Shown here in pieces: positions 46,908-56,321 of a stretch of DNA of 64,000 nucleotides. Each line of letters starts with the position of its first letter. The stretch's first letter is position 1. The position numbers were made by a program, and so were the translations under genes. This DNA comes from Pandoraea oxalativorans. GTDB taxonomy: Bacteria > Pseudomonadota > Gammaproteobacteria > Burkholderiales > Burkholderiaceae. Below the pieces are notes generated by a model. That model was not told the origin of the DNA and ran no database searches. It saw nothing but the letters and a program-made list of their open reading frames with translations. The DNA is taken from positions 3,038,001-3,102,000 of the forward strand of contig NZ_CP011253.3 in assembly GCF_000972785.3 (NCBI RefSeq), read 5' to 3'.

Positions 46908-46946
46908 AATACGTGACTGCGTTCCGTCGATGCAATACGTGACTGC
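46908..46946. repeat. 13-bp direct repeat upstream of the MDR reductase
   Basis: AATACGTGACTGC occurs at 46908-46920 and 46934-46946, start-to-start distance 26 bases, with a partial third ATTACGTGA at about 46947-46955. The copies sit 32-70 bases upstream of the reductase start on its strand, suggesting an operator with sites spaced two and a half helix turns apart. Confidence 0.65.
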
Positions 46947-47022
46947 ATTACGTGAACCGATGACCCGGCCGTCAGGCTGAGGTGCCTCCGGCTTCGGTTA
47001 CGTCCGGCGATCCCCGCCCGAC

Positions 47023-47463
47023 TCAATCCCCGCTTGGCTCGCCCGGCAGGCGTTGCTCGTGCACTTTCCGTCCGACCGCCAAACGACGCAGATACTTAAA
47101 TGTGCCCATCGCCTTGGCGACGAGCTTGCCGTTGGCATCTCGCACCTCACCTTCGCAGTACGCCATCGTCGTCGAGCGATGCAACAATCGGCCGAACGCA
47201 CGCATTTCACCCGAACCGGGCTGCATGAAGCTCGTCTTCATTTCGATGGTCACGACACCGGTACCCTCCGGTGCGACGCTGCGATTCGCGGTACTCAGCG
47301 CAACGTCGAGCAGCGCCATCGTGACGCCGCCGTGCATCACCTCCCAGCTATTGAGATGCTTGGCCGACAAGTCCAGACGCAACTCCGACTCGCCGTTCTC
47401 GGCGCGTAGCAACTCGATGCCCAGATGATCGATAAACCCCGAACGAATGGTCAGCGCACTCAT
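47023..47463 (-). CDS. PaaI-family thioesterase
   Basis: 146 residues from ATG 47463 (MSALTIRSGFID) with GGAG upstream. Single hotdog domain with the signature HLNSWEVMHGGVTMALLDVA (HGG and downstream Asp), and TIEMKTSFMQPG. Hydrolyses acyl-CoA thioesters; substrate unknown. Runs with the MDR reductase gene on the same strand, 146 bases before it. Confidence 0.88.
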   Translation of the reverse strand: MSALTIRSGFIDHLGIELLRAENGESELRLDLSAKHLNSWEVMHGGVTMALLDVALSTANRSVAPEGTGVVTIEMKTSFMQPGSGEMRAFGRLLHRSTTMAYCEGEVRDANGKLVAKAMGTFKYLRRLAVGRKVHEQRLPGEPSGD

Positions 47464-47600
47464 CGGGAACTCCGGCCACATTGGCCTTCTCGGCAAAACT
47501 TGTCCATCGTCCTGTCTTCAACTAACGACGTCGCCCATGCGGCGCGACGTCTGATTTTCATCGGTGGTCCTGCAATCGCGCCGAAGCGCGTTCAACCGTG

Positions 47601-47640
47601 CCTACTCACGTCTACTCGCGTCCACTCGCGTCTATTCACG
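47601..47640. repeat. 10-bp tandem repeat at the pncA 3' end
   Basis: Four consecutive 10-mers: CCTACTCACG, TCTACTCGCG, TCCACTCGCG, TCTATTCACG (pattern TCYAYTCRCG). The block covers the last codons and stop of pncA and the first bases beyond it. Copy number change would alter only the tail of the transcript. Confidence 0.75.
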
Positions 47641-48237
47641 CGATACGCCTGCGGCGGCCAAGGTCGCCCATGCTGCACCCAACGAACCGTTCAGATCGAT
47701 GGCGCGGCACGCGTGTTCGATCACACACGCGTCGAAGCCTGCGGCTTTGGCGTCGAGCGCACTCCACGCGACGCAGAAATCCGTCGCGAGTCCCACGCAA
47801 TGTACGCGCCTGACGCCCTTCTCGCGCAAATAGCCTGCGAGGCCGGTCGGCGTTTTGCGGTCGGCTTCAAGAAACGCCGAATAGCTGTCGACGCTCGTCT
47901 GATAGCCCTTGCGCACCACCGCCTGCGCATGCGGAAGATGCAGATCCGCATGTATCGCAGCGCCCTGTGTGTTCTGAACACAATGGGCTGGCCACAACAC
48001 CTGCTCGCCGTACGGCAACGTGATCGTTTCGAACGGTTGACGTCCGGAATGATTTTCCGCAAACGACACGTGCGCCGCCGGATGCCAGTCTTGCGTGATC
48101 ACCACGTGAGCGAACTGACTCGCCAGCGCGTTGATCGCCGGGACCACCTCCTCCCCATGAGGAACCGCCAGCGCACCGCCCGGCATGAAATCGTTCTGCA
48201 CGTCGATCACGAGCAGCACTTCGTCCATTGGCTTCAT
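47632..48237 (-). CDS. pncA: Nicotinamidase (pyrazinamidase)
   Basis: 201 residues from ATG 48237 (MKPMDEVLLVIDVQNDF). Hydrolyses nicotinamide to nicotinate for NAD salvage. Catalytic Asp in VIDVQNDFMPGG, metal ligands in TQDWHPAAHVSF, Lys in VVRKGYQ and nucleophile Cys in VGLATDFCVAWSALDA. Fourteen bases follow the upstream fad gene stop, so they are probably co-transcribed. Confidence 0.94.
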   Translation of the reverse strand: MKPMDEVLLVIDVQNDFMPGGALAVPHGEEVVPAINALASQFAHVVITQDWHPAAHVSFAENHSGRQPFETITLPYGEQVLWPAHCVQNTQGAAIHADLHLPHAQAVVRKGYQTSVDSYSAFLEADRKTPTGLAGYLREKGVRRVHCVGLATDFCVAWSALDAKAAGFDACVIEHACRAIDLNGSLGAAWATLAAAGVSRE

Positions 48238-48251
48238 GTCACACCTCTGCC

Positions 48252-50348
48252 TTAGCCGTTGAAACGCTTCCCGGCTTCGGCCAGTTCGACCAGTCGTGCG
48301 GCGGGAGTCCAGTCCTCGCCGTGCTCGCCACTTTCGAACGTCTTCACACGTGCGAGCACCTTGTCGAGTCCGACCGTATCGGCGTAGAGCATCGGACCGC
48401 CGCGCCACAGTGGGAAACCGTAGCCATTCAGATACACCATGTCGATGTCCGATGCGCGCGCCGCCGTTCCGTCGGCCAGCACTCTCGCGCCCCCGTTCAC
48501 CAGTGCGTACACGAGGCGATCGACGATCTCGTCATCAGAGAAGACGCGTGGCGTTATGCCGTTCGTCTTGCGATAGTCGTCGAGCATTTGTGCAACTTTG
48601 GCCGACTCGCGCGGCGTACGATCGCCCTCGGCATAGTCATACCAGCCGGCGTGCGTCTTCTGACCGTAACGCCCCGCATCGCAAAGCACGTCGGCAATCT
48701 TCGGATATACGATCCCCGGTTGTTCGGCGTAACGGCGCTTGCGAATCGCCCAACTGACATCGTTGCCCGCCAGATCGCTCGTACGGAACGGGCCCATCGC
48801 GAAGCCGAAACGTTCGATGGCGGCGTCCACCTGCGCAGGCGTCGCGCCTTGCTCGACCATCCACTGCGATTGCTTGAAATACGGTTCGAGCATGCGGTTG
48901 CCGATAAAGCCGTCGCACACGCGCGCCACCACGGCCAGCTTGCCGATACGCTTCGCGAGCTTCATGACCGTAGCCAGCACATCCTTGCCCGTATGCGCGC
49001 CGCGCACGACTTCGAGCAGGCGCATGACGTTCGCCGGGCTGAAGAAATGCATGCCGACGACGTCCGCCGCGCGCGAAGTGGTTTGCGCCAGCGCGTCGAG
49101 ATTCAGCGTGGAGGTGTTCGATGCCAGAATTGCGCCGGGCTTGGCGACCTTGTCCAGTTCGCGGAAAACGACCTGCTTGATCGCCATGTCTTCGAAAACG
49201 GCTTCGACGATCAGATCGGCGTCGGCCACCGATGCGAAATCGGTACTGCCGTGAATACGTGCCAGCCGCTTCTCCGCCTCGTCGGCCGACAGCTTGCCGC
49301 GCGTGACGGCCCGGGCGTAGTTGCTGCGCATGGCCTCGACGCCGCGCGCCAACGAGGCCTCGGTCGTATCCACCAGCGTAACGGGAATGCCCGCATTGGC
49401 AAACGTCATCGCAATGCCGTTACCCATCGTTCCCGCGCCGATGACAGCTACGCGTTCAATGCTGCGCACCGGCGTATCGTCGGGCACGTCCGCAATTTTT
49501 GCGGCCGCGCGCTCACCGAGAAACGCATGACGCAGCGCCTTCGATTCCGGCGAACTCACCAGTGCGACGAAACACTCGCGCTCGAATTTGACGCCATCGT
49601 CAAACGGACGCTGCAACGCCGCTTCGACTGCCGCCACACACTTATGCGGCGCCGGAAAATGCGGTTGCTCGCGCTGCACCTTGTCTCGTGCAGCGTCGAT
49701 GGCCGATTGCGCCGAGCCGTCGGCGTCTTCGATCGCAACGTCGCGCAATCGCGGCAGTGCGTTCCCGGCGTCGGCCACGTCACTGGCGGACGCGATGGCG
49801 CCCGCCAGCAAATCCTCGTGATTGCCCTCGAAAACCTCGGAAAAAAGCGTACCGACGAGCGTTTCGGACTTCACGACGCGTCCCGTCACGACCATGTCGA
49901 GCGCACGCGCGACGCCAATAGCACGCGGCAGGCGCTGTGTGCCGCCTGCCCCCGGGAGCAGGCCCAGCTTCACTTCCGGCAAGGCAATTTGCGCCCCCGG
50001 CAACGCCACGCGGTAGTGGCAAGCGAGCGCCAGTTCCAGACCACCGCCCATAGCGACCGCATGCACCGCCGCGACGACCGGTTTGGTGCACGCATCGAGC
50101 GCATTGATCACGTCGACGAGCAGCGGACTCTGCGTGGCTTTCGGCGTATTGAACTCACGGATATCGGCGCCGCCGGAGAACGCTTTGCCGCCGCCAATCA
50201 GCACAATGGCACGGACCTGTGCGTCCGACTGGGCTTGCGTCAGCCCTTGCGCGATGCCAGCACGCGTTGCATGCCCCAGACCATTGACCGGGGGATTCTC
50301 CAGCGTGATGACGGCCACGCCGTCTCGAACCTCATAAGCCGTGCTCAT
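48252..50348 (-). CDS. Fused enoyl-CoA hydratase / 3-hydroxyacyl-CoA dehydrogenase
   Basis: 698-residue trifunctional-type beta-oxidation enzyme. N-terminal crotonase (about 1-190): [26 protein letters not shown], and catalytic Glu in [20 protein letters not shown]-terminal NAD-dependent dehydrogenase: [44 protein letters not shown] (catalytic His) and [11 protein letters not shown]. Start at 50348 ([10 protein letters not shown]) follows AAGGAAAGAGA; a longer frame adds 18 residues. FadJ/FadB-like, without an isomerase-specific feature that I can confirm. Downstream of the Liv genes on the same strand. Confidence 0.92.
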   Translation of the reverse strand: MSTAYEVRDGVAVITLENPPVNGLGHATRAGIAQGLTQAQSDAQVRAIVLIGGGKAFSGGADIREFNTPKATQSPLLVDVINALDACTKPVVAAVHAVAMGGGLELALACHYRVALPGAQIALPEVKLGLLPGAGGTQRLPRAIGVARALDMVVTGRVVKSETLVGTLFSEVFEGNHEDLLAGAIASASDVADAGNALPRLRDVAIEDADGSAQSAIDAARDKVQREQPHFPAPHKCVAAVEAALQRPFDDGVKFERECFVALVSSPESKALRHAFLGERAAAKIADVPDDTPVRSIERVAVIGAGTMGNGIAMTFANAGIPVTLVDTTEASLARGVEAMRSNYARAVTRGKLSADEAEKRLARIHGSTDFASVADADLIVEAVFEDMAIKQVVFRELDKVAKPGAILASNTSTLNLDALAQTTSRAADVVGMHFFSPANVMRLLEVVRGAHTGKDVLATVMKLAKRIGKLAVVARVCDGFIGNRMLEPYFKQSQWMVEQGATPAQVDAAIERFGFAMGPFRTSDLAGNDVSWAIRKRRYAEQPGIVYPKIADVLCDAGRYGQKTHAGWYDYAEGDRTPRESAKVAQMLDDYRKTNGITPRVFSDDEIVDRLVYALVNGGARVLADGTAARASDIDMVYLNGYGFPLWRGGPMLYADTVGLDKVLARVKTFESGEHGEDWTPAARLVELAEAGKRFNG

Positions 50349-50438
50349 CCTTGTCTCTTTCCTTATAGTGTTGGCGTCGTTGGGGGGGCCGCGATCCCGC
50401 AACCTGCGGCAAGACGATCATCCGATTCTAGCGCAGCG

Positions 50439-51155
50439 CTACACCTCAAGCCATTCGCGACGGATCTCGTGCGCGGCCGCAAGCGCCTCCGGGGCGCCCT
50501 CGAAGACCAGTGCGCCGCGCCCCATGACGGCAACGCGCTGCGCACAGCTCAGCGCTAGCGAGAGCTTCTGTTCGATTAACAAGATGGCGACGCCCGTCGC
50601 TCGCAGATCCGTGAGAATCCGTCCAATGCGCGCCACCACGCGCGGCGCGAGTCCCTCGGTCGGTTCGTCGACGATCAACAAATCCGGTCCGGCCATCATG
50701 GCCCGACATAGAGAAAGCAACTGCTGCTCCCCCCCCGATAGCGAAGCGGCCGGTGCATCGCGACGCGGCGCCAGCTCCTCAAAGCGCTCAAAGGCCTGCG
50801 CCACAGTCATCGTCCGGTTGGCGACACCCGCGCCAGTCCGTTGCTTCACGGCGCGCTGGCCAAGTTGCAAATTCTGGAGGACGGTCAGCGGCCCGAAGAC
50901 ATCGCGCGTCTCCGGCACGTAGCCAATGCCCAGTCTGGCGATCCGATGTGACGCCAGTGCGCTCAGCGCTTGCCCGTGCCAGCGGATGTCTCCCTCGCGG
51001 GCCACCTGCCCCATGATGGCGCGAGCCAGCGTGGAGCGCCCCGCCCCGTTGCGCCCAAGCACCGCCACAATCTCGCCCGGCGCGACCCGCATCGTCACGC
51101 CGTGCAACACGCGACTGCCGCCATAACCGGCTCTGACGTCGATCAACTCAAGCAT
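50439..51155 (-). CDS. livF: Branched-chain-type ABC transporter ATP-binding protein (LivF-like)
   Basis: 238 residues. Walker A LGRNGAGRSTLARAIMG has Arg-Ser where most ATPases have Lys-Ser/Thr, a substitution at the catalytic lysine. Signature LSGGEQQLLSLCRAMM, Walker B LLIVDEPTEGLAPRVV, and GYVPETRDVFGPLTV are normal. Overlaps livG by 8 bases. Confidence 0.9.
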   Translation of the reverse strand: MLELIDVRAGYGGSRVLHGVTMRVAPGEIVAVLGRNGAGRSTLARAIMGQVAREGDIRWHGQALSALASHRIARLGIGYVPETRDVFGPLTVLQNLQLGQRAVKQRTGAGVANRTMTVAQAFERFEELAPRRDAPAASLSGGEQQLLSLCRAMMAGPDLLIVDEPTEGLAPRVVARIGRILTDLRATGVAILLIEQKLSLALSCAQRVAVMGRGALVFEGAPEALAAAHEIRREWLEV

Positions 51156-51975
51156 CGCGGCCCTCGCTCGTTGCGTCGACGTCGAATCGATCCGCGAATT
51201 CGCCGAGATACGCCATCCGGACGTCGGGATGCGTACGAATCCGGTCAGGCGTATCGCACGCGATCACGGCGCCACGCGCCAGCACCGCGATTCGGTCGGC
51301 GAGCGAGAATACGACGTGCATGTCGTGCTCGATCATGAGCAGCGAGCGCCCACGGCTCAGTTCGGCGATCAGGGACACCATGCGCGCAGACTCCGACTGA
51401 CTCATGCCGGCGGTCGGCTCGTCGAGCAACATCACGTCGCCCGCCGATGCCGCGCACAAACCGACCTCCAGCACACGCTGCTCCGCGTAGCTCAACGCCC
51501 CCGCAGGCACATCGCGCCGAGCCTCCAGTCCAAGACGTTCGAGCCACGCTTCGCTGCGTCGGGTCACATCGTCGAGACCGCGCATACGCCGCCAGAACGT
51601 ATAACGATGGCCGCTCGTCCAAAGACCGGCACACCGCAAATGGTCGATCACACTCATCTGGCCGAATAATTGCGACGTCTGGAAGCTGCGCGATAACCCG
51701 AGTCTGCTGATGACATGGGGCCGGCGGCCAGTTACATCGCGATCGTGCATCAGCACACGCCCACTATCGGGGCGCGTTCTTCCCGTGATGACATCGAAGA
51801 GCGTGCTTTTCCCTGCGCCATTGGGGCCAATGATGGCGAGCCGCTCACCGGGCGAGAGCGTGAGATCGACCCCACTCAGCACCTGTGTCCGTCCGAACGC
51901 TTTACCGACCCCCCGAACGCTCAACGCCTGTGCCGGGGTCGCCGTTGGACCCGCCCGCATGACGAATGGACTCAT
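51148..51975 (-). CDS. livG: Branched-chain-type ABC transporter ATP-binding protein (LivG-like)
   Basis: 275 residues from ATG 51975, preceded by GGAGGT. Intact Walker A IGPNGAGKSTLFDVITG, LSRSFQTSQLFGQMSV, Walker B VMLLDEPTAGMSQSES and H-loop MIEHDMHVVFSLAD. The signature reads LSYAEQRVLEVGLC, the usual LivG variant. Overlaps livM by 4 bases. Confidence 0.92.
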   Translation of the reverse strand: MSPFVMRAGPTATPAQALSVRGVGKAFGRTQVLSGVDLTLSPGERLAIIGPNGAGKSTLFDVITGRTRPDSGRVLMHDRDVTGRRPHVISRLGLSRSFQTSQLFGQMSVIDHLRCAGLWTSGHRYTFWRRMRGLDDVTRRSEAWLERLGLEARRDVPAGALSYAEQRVLEVGLCAASAGDVMLLDEPTAGMSQSESARMVSLIAELSRGRSLLMIEHDMHVVFSLADRIAVLARGAVIACDTPDRIRTHPDVRMAYLGEFADRFDVDATSEGRDA

Positions 51976-53255
51976 CGCAGGACCTCCACCGTCACCGCGG
52001 CGTCGCCGACCTTGCGGCGCAAACGACGCCCTGCAAACGTCAGGATCGCCCCGCCCGCCAGACCCGCAACGACAGCGAGCATCCACGCGCCCACGCCCAG
52101 ACGATGGGTCAGCCCACCGGTCGACACACCATCGACGGCAAGTCGCGCGTCATAGATCGTTTCTATGATCACGACGCCAGCAGATAGCGTCAGCGCGCCA
52201 CCCGCCCATAAGGCTGCATAGGGCTTCCAAAGCTTGCGAAGCGCACCGTCACGCCATGCCTGCCAATGCGCCGCCAGCAGGCCCGCAATGCCACCCGGCG
52301 CGAACACCACGACGACCAGAAATCCCAGACCGAGATAGAGTTGCCATGCCCGGGTTATCGTGGCGAGCACGACGGTCGCAAACACCCCAACGACAGCCCC
52401 GAGCATCGGCCCGGCGAAATACGACGCCCCGCCCAGCACCGTGAAGACGAGCACAATACCCGAGCGCTCCAGACTGAATGTGTCGGCGCTCACCAGTTCG
52501 AAATTCATTGCGCCCAACGCCCCGGCCACCCCGGCAAACGCGGCCGCGAGGATCTGCATGCGGTATCGCACAGCGGCAGGCGACTGGCCAAGGAATGCGA
52601 CCCGCACCGGGTTGTCGCGCACGGCGCGTGCCAGAAATCCCAGCGGCGTGCGTGTTACGCCGAACATCATGCCCGCAGAAATGAACAACCAGAAAGCGAC
52701 CAGTCCATAGACTTCGCGTTGCGTCGCGAACGTCACACCGAACCATGCAGCACCAAGCGTGCGGTCGGTGGGAATGCCGCGCTCGCCGCCGAACCACTCG
52801 GGCAGCATCGCGGCCATCACCCAGACAAGCTCGGCCACCCCGAGTGTGATCATGGCGAACGTCATGCCGGCGCGACGCGTCGTGACGTACCCGAGCGTGG
52901 CCCCCGCTACGCCCCCCGCCAGCGCCCCCGCGAACGGCACGAGCGCCATCGACACCGGCAACCCGTGAATGCCGATGCGATTCATGCACCACACACCGGC
53001 ATACGCGCCGATGCCCGCGTAAGTTGCATGACAAAAGCTAAGCAGGCCCGTCGAGCCGAGCAGCAGGTTGAAGGAGAGCGCAAGAATCGCGGCCGTCCCC
53101 ATTTGCGTCATCAGGGTCAGCGCCGCGTCGGACGGGAAACACCATGGGGCCACACACAGGATGGCGGCGAAGGCCGACCACACGGCGACCCGGCCGCGCC
53201 ACGACGCAGGACTCGCGTGCGGCGCATGCGGCGCGTTCACGATCACCTCGTCCAT
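51972..53255 (-). CDS. livM: Branched-chain-type ABC transporter permease (LivM-like) with C-terminal extension
   Basis: 427 residues from ATG 53255 with GGGAGGGG upstream. About eight membrane helices in the normal part (LALSFNLLLGSTGLLSFCHATYAG, RTPLGFLARAVRDNPVRVAFLG as the EAA-like loop). Beyond the family end FAPGGIAGLLAAHW it has roughly 110 extra residues with two further helices (around 345-365 and 390-410) and a basic tail. Start overlaps the livH stop. Confidence 0.9.
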   Translation of the reverse strand: MDEVIVNAPHAPHASPASWRGRVAVWSAFAAILCVAPWCFPSDAALTLMTQMGTAAILALSFNLLLGSTGLLSFCHATYAGIGAYAGVWCMNRIGIHGLPVSMALVPFAGALAGGVAGATLGYVTTRRAGMTFAMITLGVAELVWVMAAMLPEWFGGERGIPTDRTLGAAWFGVTFATQREVYGLVAFWLFISAGMMFGVTRTPLGFLARAVRDNPVRVAFLGQSPAAVRYRMQILAAAFAGVAGALGAMNFELVSADTFSLERSGIVLVFTVLGGASYFAGPMLGAVVGVFATVVLATITRAWQLYLGLGFLVVVVFAPGGIAGLLAAHWQAWRDGALRKLWKPYAALWAGGALTLSAGVVIIETIYDARLAVDGVSTGGLTHRLGVGAWMLAVVAGLAGGAILTFAGRRLRRKVGDAAVTVEVLR

Positions 53256-54220
53256 CACCCCTCCCTCACACCGAATAGCCCGCGCGGCCGCCACAACAGC
53301 ACCGCCACCATGAGCAGATAGGGGACGGCCGGCGCCAGTTGCGCAACGCTCAGATGGGATAAGGGCGAGAGGAACGACAGGGGTGAGATAGCGTCACCGG
53401 CCCCACCGCGCGACAACCATTGGTCCAGTGTTGCGTCGCTCGTCACCGCCCAGGTTTGCAGTAACCCGATCAGCAACGACGCAATGAACGCGCCGCCGAG
53501 CGAACCGAGCCCACCGACGACCACGACGACGAACACCACGCTGCCGACCGTCGCGGCCATGCCCGGCTCCGTCACCAGCACATTGCCACCTGCCGCACCG
53601 GCAAGGGCGGCCAGCGCCGCGCCGCACGCGAACACCCCCGTATACAGAGACGGCACGTCGTATCCGAGCGCCTGCGTCATGGCCGGCTGCGAGAGCGCCG
53701 CCTGCAGGATCAGTCCGGCACGTGTCGCACGAAATGCCACCCAGACGAGCAACGCAATCGCACAGGCAAGGCCCATCAGGAACAGACGATAGGCCGGCAC
53801 CGCAATGCCGCCCAAGTGAACGAGAACGCCTTCGAAAGCTGCGGGCACGCCATAGTCGACCGGCCCTCGCCCCCATGCGAGCTGCACCAGCTCGACCACG
53901 ATATAGGCCAGCCCGAATGTGGCGAGCAATTCCGCCAAGGCACCGCGTGCACGAAGACGTCGCAGGACGACGCGCTCGAACACCGCGCCCGCGGCGCCGA
54001 CCACTAACGGCGCGACGATCAGCGCAGCCCAGAAACCGACCACGCCCGATAACGCATAAGCAAAGTACGCGCCGAGCATGTAGAAACTGGCATGCGCGAA
54101 GTTCAGCACGCCGAGCATGCTGAAAATCAGCGTGAGACCGCTCGACAGCATGAAAAGCAGCAAGCCGTAGCTCACGCCGTTCACCAGGACGAGGCCGGCG
54201 GTGGCACTCAGCAGATGCAC
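53255..54220 (-). CDS. livH: Branched-chain-type ABC transporter permease (LivH-like)
   Basis: 321 residues. Start taken as GTG 54220, because AAGGAG lies just upstream and the product then begins directly at the first helix, as family members do (MHLLSATAGLVLVNG); an ATG at 54268 gives 16 more residues. Conserved block GLTLIFSMLGVLNFAHASFYMLGAY and GGLGSLGGAFIASLLIGL. First of the Liv genes, which have no periplasmic binding-protein gene here. Confidence 0.88.
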   Translation of the reverse strand: MHLLSATAGLVLVNGVSYGLLLFMLSSGLTLIFSMLGVLNFAHASFYMLGAYFAYALSGVVGFWAALIVAPLVVGAAGAVFERVVLRRLRARGALAELLATFGLAYIVVELVQLAWGRGPVDYGVPAAFEGVLVHLGGIAVPAYRLFLMGLACAIALLVWVAFRATRAGLILQAALSQPAMTQALGYDVPSLYTGVFACGAALAALAGAAGGNVLVTEPGMAATVGSVVFVVVVVGGLGSLGGAFIASLLIGLLQTWAVTSDATLDQWLSRGGAGDAISPLSFLSPLSHLSVAQLAPAVPYLLMVAVLLWRPRGLFGVREG

Positions 54221-54250
54221 TGCGTCTCCTTCGGGAAGCCAATGAAAGAC

Positions 54251-54294
54251 GCGGCGCAAGCGCCGCATCGGGGGAAATTCAGGGTGACATTATA
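54251..54294 (-). promoter_or_regulatory. Palindrome and candidate -10 upstream of livH
   Basis: GCGGCGC-AA-GCGCCGC (54251-54266) is a perfect 7-bp hairpin in the presumed leader, and a minus-strand TATAAT lies at 54289-54294. The -35 is poor. Together they mark a likely livH promoter with a short hairpin leader, separating it from the acyl-CoA ligase gene upstream. Confidence 0.4.
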
Positions 54295-54429
54295 GAGGGG
54301 ACGTACCGCCGCGAACGGCCCGTTATCGCCCGCAAAACGGCGTCAGTGCTGCATTTCGGACGACGAGCATCGCTGAGTCGGAAGATTCCGATCCGGTCTG
54401 CGGCGCACGTCGCCTTCAAACCGGAAACG

Positions 54430-56058
54430 TCACGTCGCCGCCTTGTAATCGCGGAATTTTTCCCGCAACTTGAGCTTGAGCATCTTGCCCGTCGCCGTAT
54501 GCGGAATCTCGTCGACGAAAACCACGTCGTCCGGAATCCACCATTTCACGACGCGGCCCTGATAGAACGCCAGCACGTCCTCACGGCTGAGCGTCGAGCC
54601 GGGTTTGCGCACCACCACCAGCAACGGTCGCTCCTCCCATTTGGGGTGACGAATCGCAATGCACGCGGCTTCGTGAATCTCCGGATGCGCCATGGCCACG
54701 TTCTCGACGTCGATGGAACTGATCCACTCGCCGCCGGATTTGATGACGTCCTTGCTCCGGTCCGTGATCTGCACGTAGCCTTCCGGGTCGATGGTGGCCA
54801 CGTCGCCGGTCGGGAACCAGCCGTCGATCAACGGCGATGCGTCCGAGCGGAAATAACGCTCGAGCACCCAGGGCCCGCGCGCGTGCAGATCGCCGAATGC
54901 CTTACCGTCCCACGGCAACTCGTCGCCATCGGGCCCCACGATCTTCAGATCGACGCCGTAGATGGCCGTCCCCTGCTTCTCCAGAATGTGCTGCTGCTCC
55001 GACTCGGGCAATTCGCGATGATGCTTGCGAAGGTGGCACAACGTGCCGAGCGGCGACATTTCGCTCATGCCCCACGCATGGATGACGCGAACGCCGTAAT
55101 CCTTTTCGAACGATTGCAGCATGGCAGGCGGGCAAGCGGAACCGCCGATGACCGTTCGTTCCAGCGTCGAAAAACGGGCCCCGATCGATTTCACGTACGT
55201 CAGCAGCCCAAGCCAGACCGTGGGCACCCCCGCCGAGAACGTCACGCCCTCGGCTTCGAAGAGTTCGTAGAGCGATTTGCCATCGAGATCCTTGCCGGGG
55301 AACACCAGCTTCGCGCCGGTGAGCGCGCTGGAGTATGGCAGTCCCCACGCATTCACATGAAACATCGGGACGACGGGCAGGACGGCGTCGCGCGCCGACA
55401 TGCTCATGGCATCGGGCAGCGACGCCCCGAACGCATGCAGCACCGTCGAGCGATGGCTGTACAGCACGCCCTTCGGATTGCCCGTGGTGCCCGACGTGTA
55501 GCAAAGCCCGGACGCCGTATTCTCGTCCATCGACGGCCACGCGAAGTCACCATTCTCGGCGGCAATCAAGTCTTCATAACAAAGCAACGGTAAATTCGAC
55601 GCAGGCATGTGGGCCGCATCGGTCATCGCGATCCAGCCCTGCACGCCCGGGCACAACGGCGCGATGGTTTCGACCAGCGGCAGGAAGTTGATGTCGAACG
55701 CGACGTAACGGTCTTCGGCATGCTCCACGATGTAGGCGATCTGCTCCGGGAACAGCCGGGGATTGACGGTATGCACCACGCTGCCCATGCCGGAGACGGC
55801 GTAGTACAACTCGAGGTGCCGGTAACCGTTCCATGCCAGCGTGCCCACGCGCTCGCCGTCGCTCACGCCCAGGCGGCGCAGGGCCTGAGCCAGTTGACGC
55901 GCGCGCTGCTCGGCGTCGCGCCAGGTGTAGCGATGGATATCGCCCTCGACACGGCGCGACACGATCTCGGTGTCGCCGTGGTGGCGGGCGGCATGCGTGA
56001 GCAGCGAGGAAATCAGGAGCGGCGCGGCCATCATCTGACCGAGGAGCGGTGTTGCCAT
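54430..56058 (-). CDS. Acyl-CoA ligase (medium/long-chain fatty acid-CoA ligase family)
   Basis: 542 residues from ATG 56058 (GGAGA site). ANL superfamily: P-loop [52 protein letters not shown], the hinge [15 protein letters not shown] and catalytic Lys in [16 protein letters not shown]. Activates a carboxylic acid to acyl-CoA, feeding beta-oxidation; context with the Liv-type transporter and the hydratase/dehydrogenase supports that route. Chain-length preference cannot be read from sequence. Confidence 0.93.
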   Translation of the reverse strand: MATPLLGQMMAAPLLISSLLTHAARHHGDTEIVSRRVEGDIHRYTWRDAEQRARQLAQALRRLGVSDGERVGTLAWNGYRHLELYYAVSGMGSVVHTVNPRLFPEQIAYIVEHAEDRYVAFDINFLPLVETIAPLCPGVQGWIAMTDAAHMPASNLPLLCYEDLIAAENGDFAWPSMDENTASGLCYTSGTTGNPKGVLYSHRSTVLHAFGASLPDAMSMSARDAVLPVVPMFHVNAWGLPYSSALTGAKLVFPGKDLDGKSLYELFEAEGVTFSAGVPTVWLGLLTYVKSIGARFSTLERTVIGGSACPPAMLQSFEKDYGVRVIHAWGMSEMSPLGTLCHLRKHHRELPESEQQHILEKQGTAIYGVDLKIVGPDGDELPWDGKAFGDLHARGPWVLERYFRSDASPLIDGWFPTGDVATIDPEGYVQITDRSKDVIKSGGEWISSIDVENVAMAHPEIHEAACIAIRHPKWEERPLLVVVRKPGSTLSREDVLAFYQGRVVKWWIPDDVVFVDEIPHTATGKMLKLKLREKFRDYKAAT

Positions 56059-56321
56059 ACGTCGAATCTCCAGAAAAGTCGGAAAACCGGAATTACGGGG
56101 ATACGTCGGGGAACAACAAGGGAAAGACTGAACAGCGACCGCTTGAAAAGTGGCAATCCGAAGCCCGTGTTCGGAAATCATTCTTGACGTGCACGCTCGC
56201 CCGGTCAACGCTCATCGCTTGTGCGGCGCAACACGCGCGACGCCCCGCCAGTGTACGCAAGCTGGCAGCAAGCAACGGGCACCTCAAGTAGAATGTTTGT
56301 TCACCATCAGGAACGTCCCCA

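Noticed and set aside
48228..50558. 776-codon plus-strand frame opposite the hydratase/dehydrogenase gene
   Set aside because: Antisense shadow; the minus-strand product has complete, recognisable active sites.
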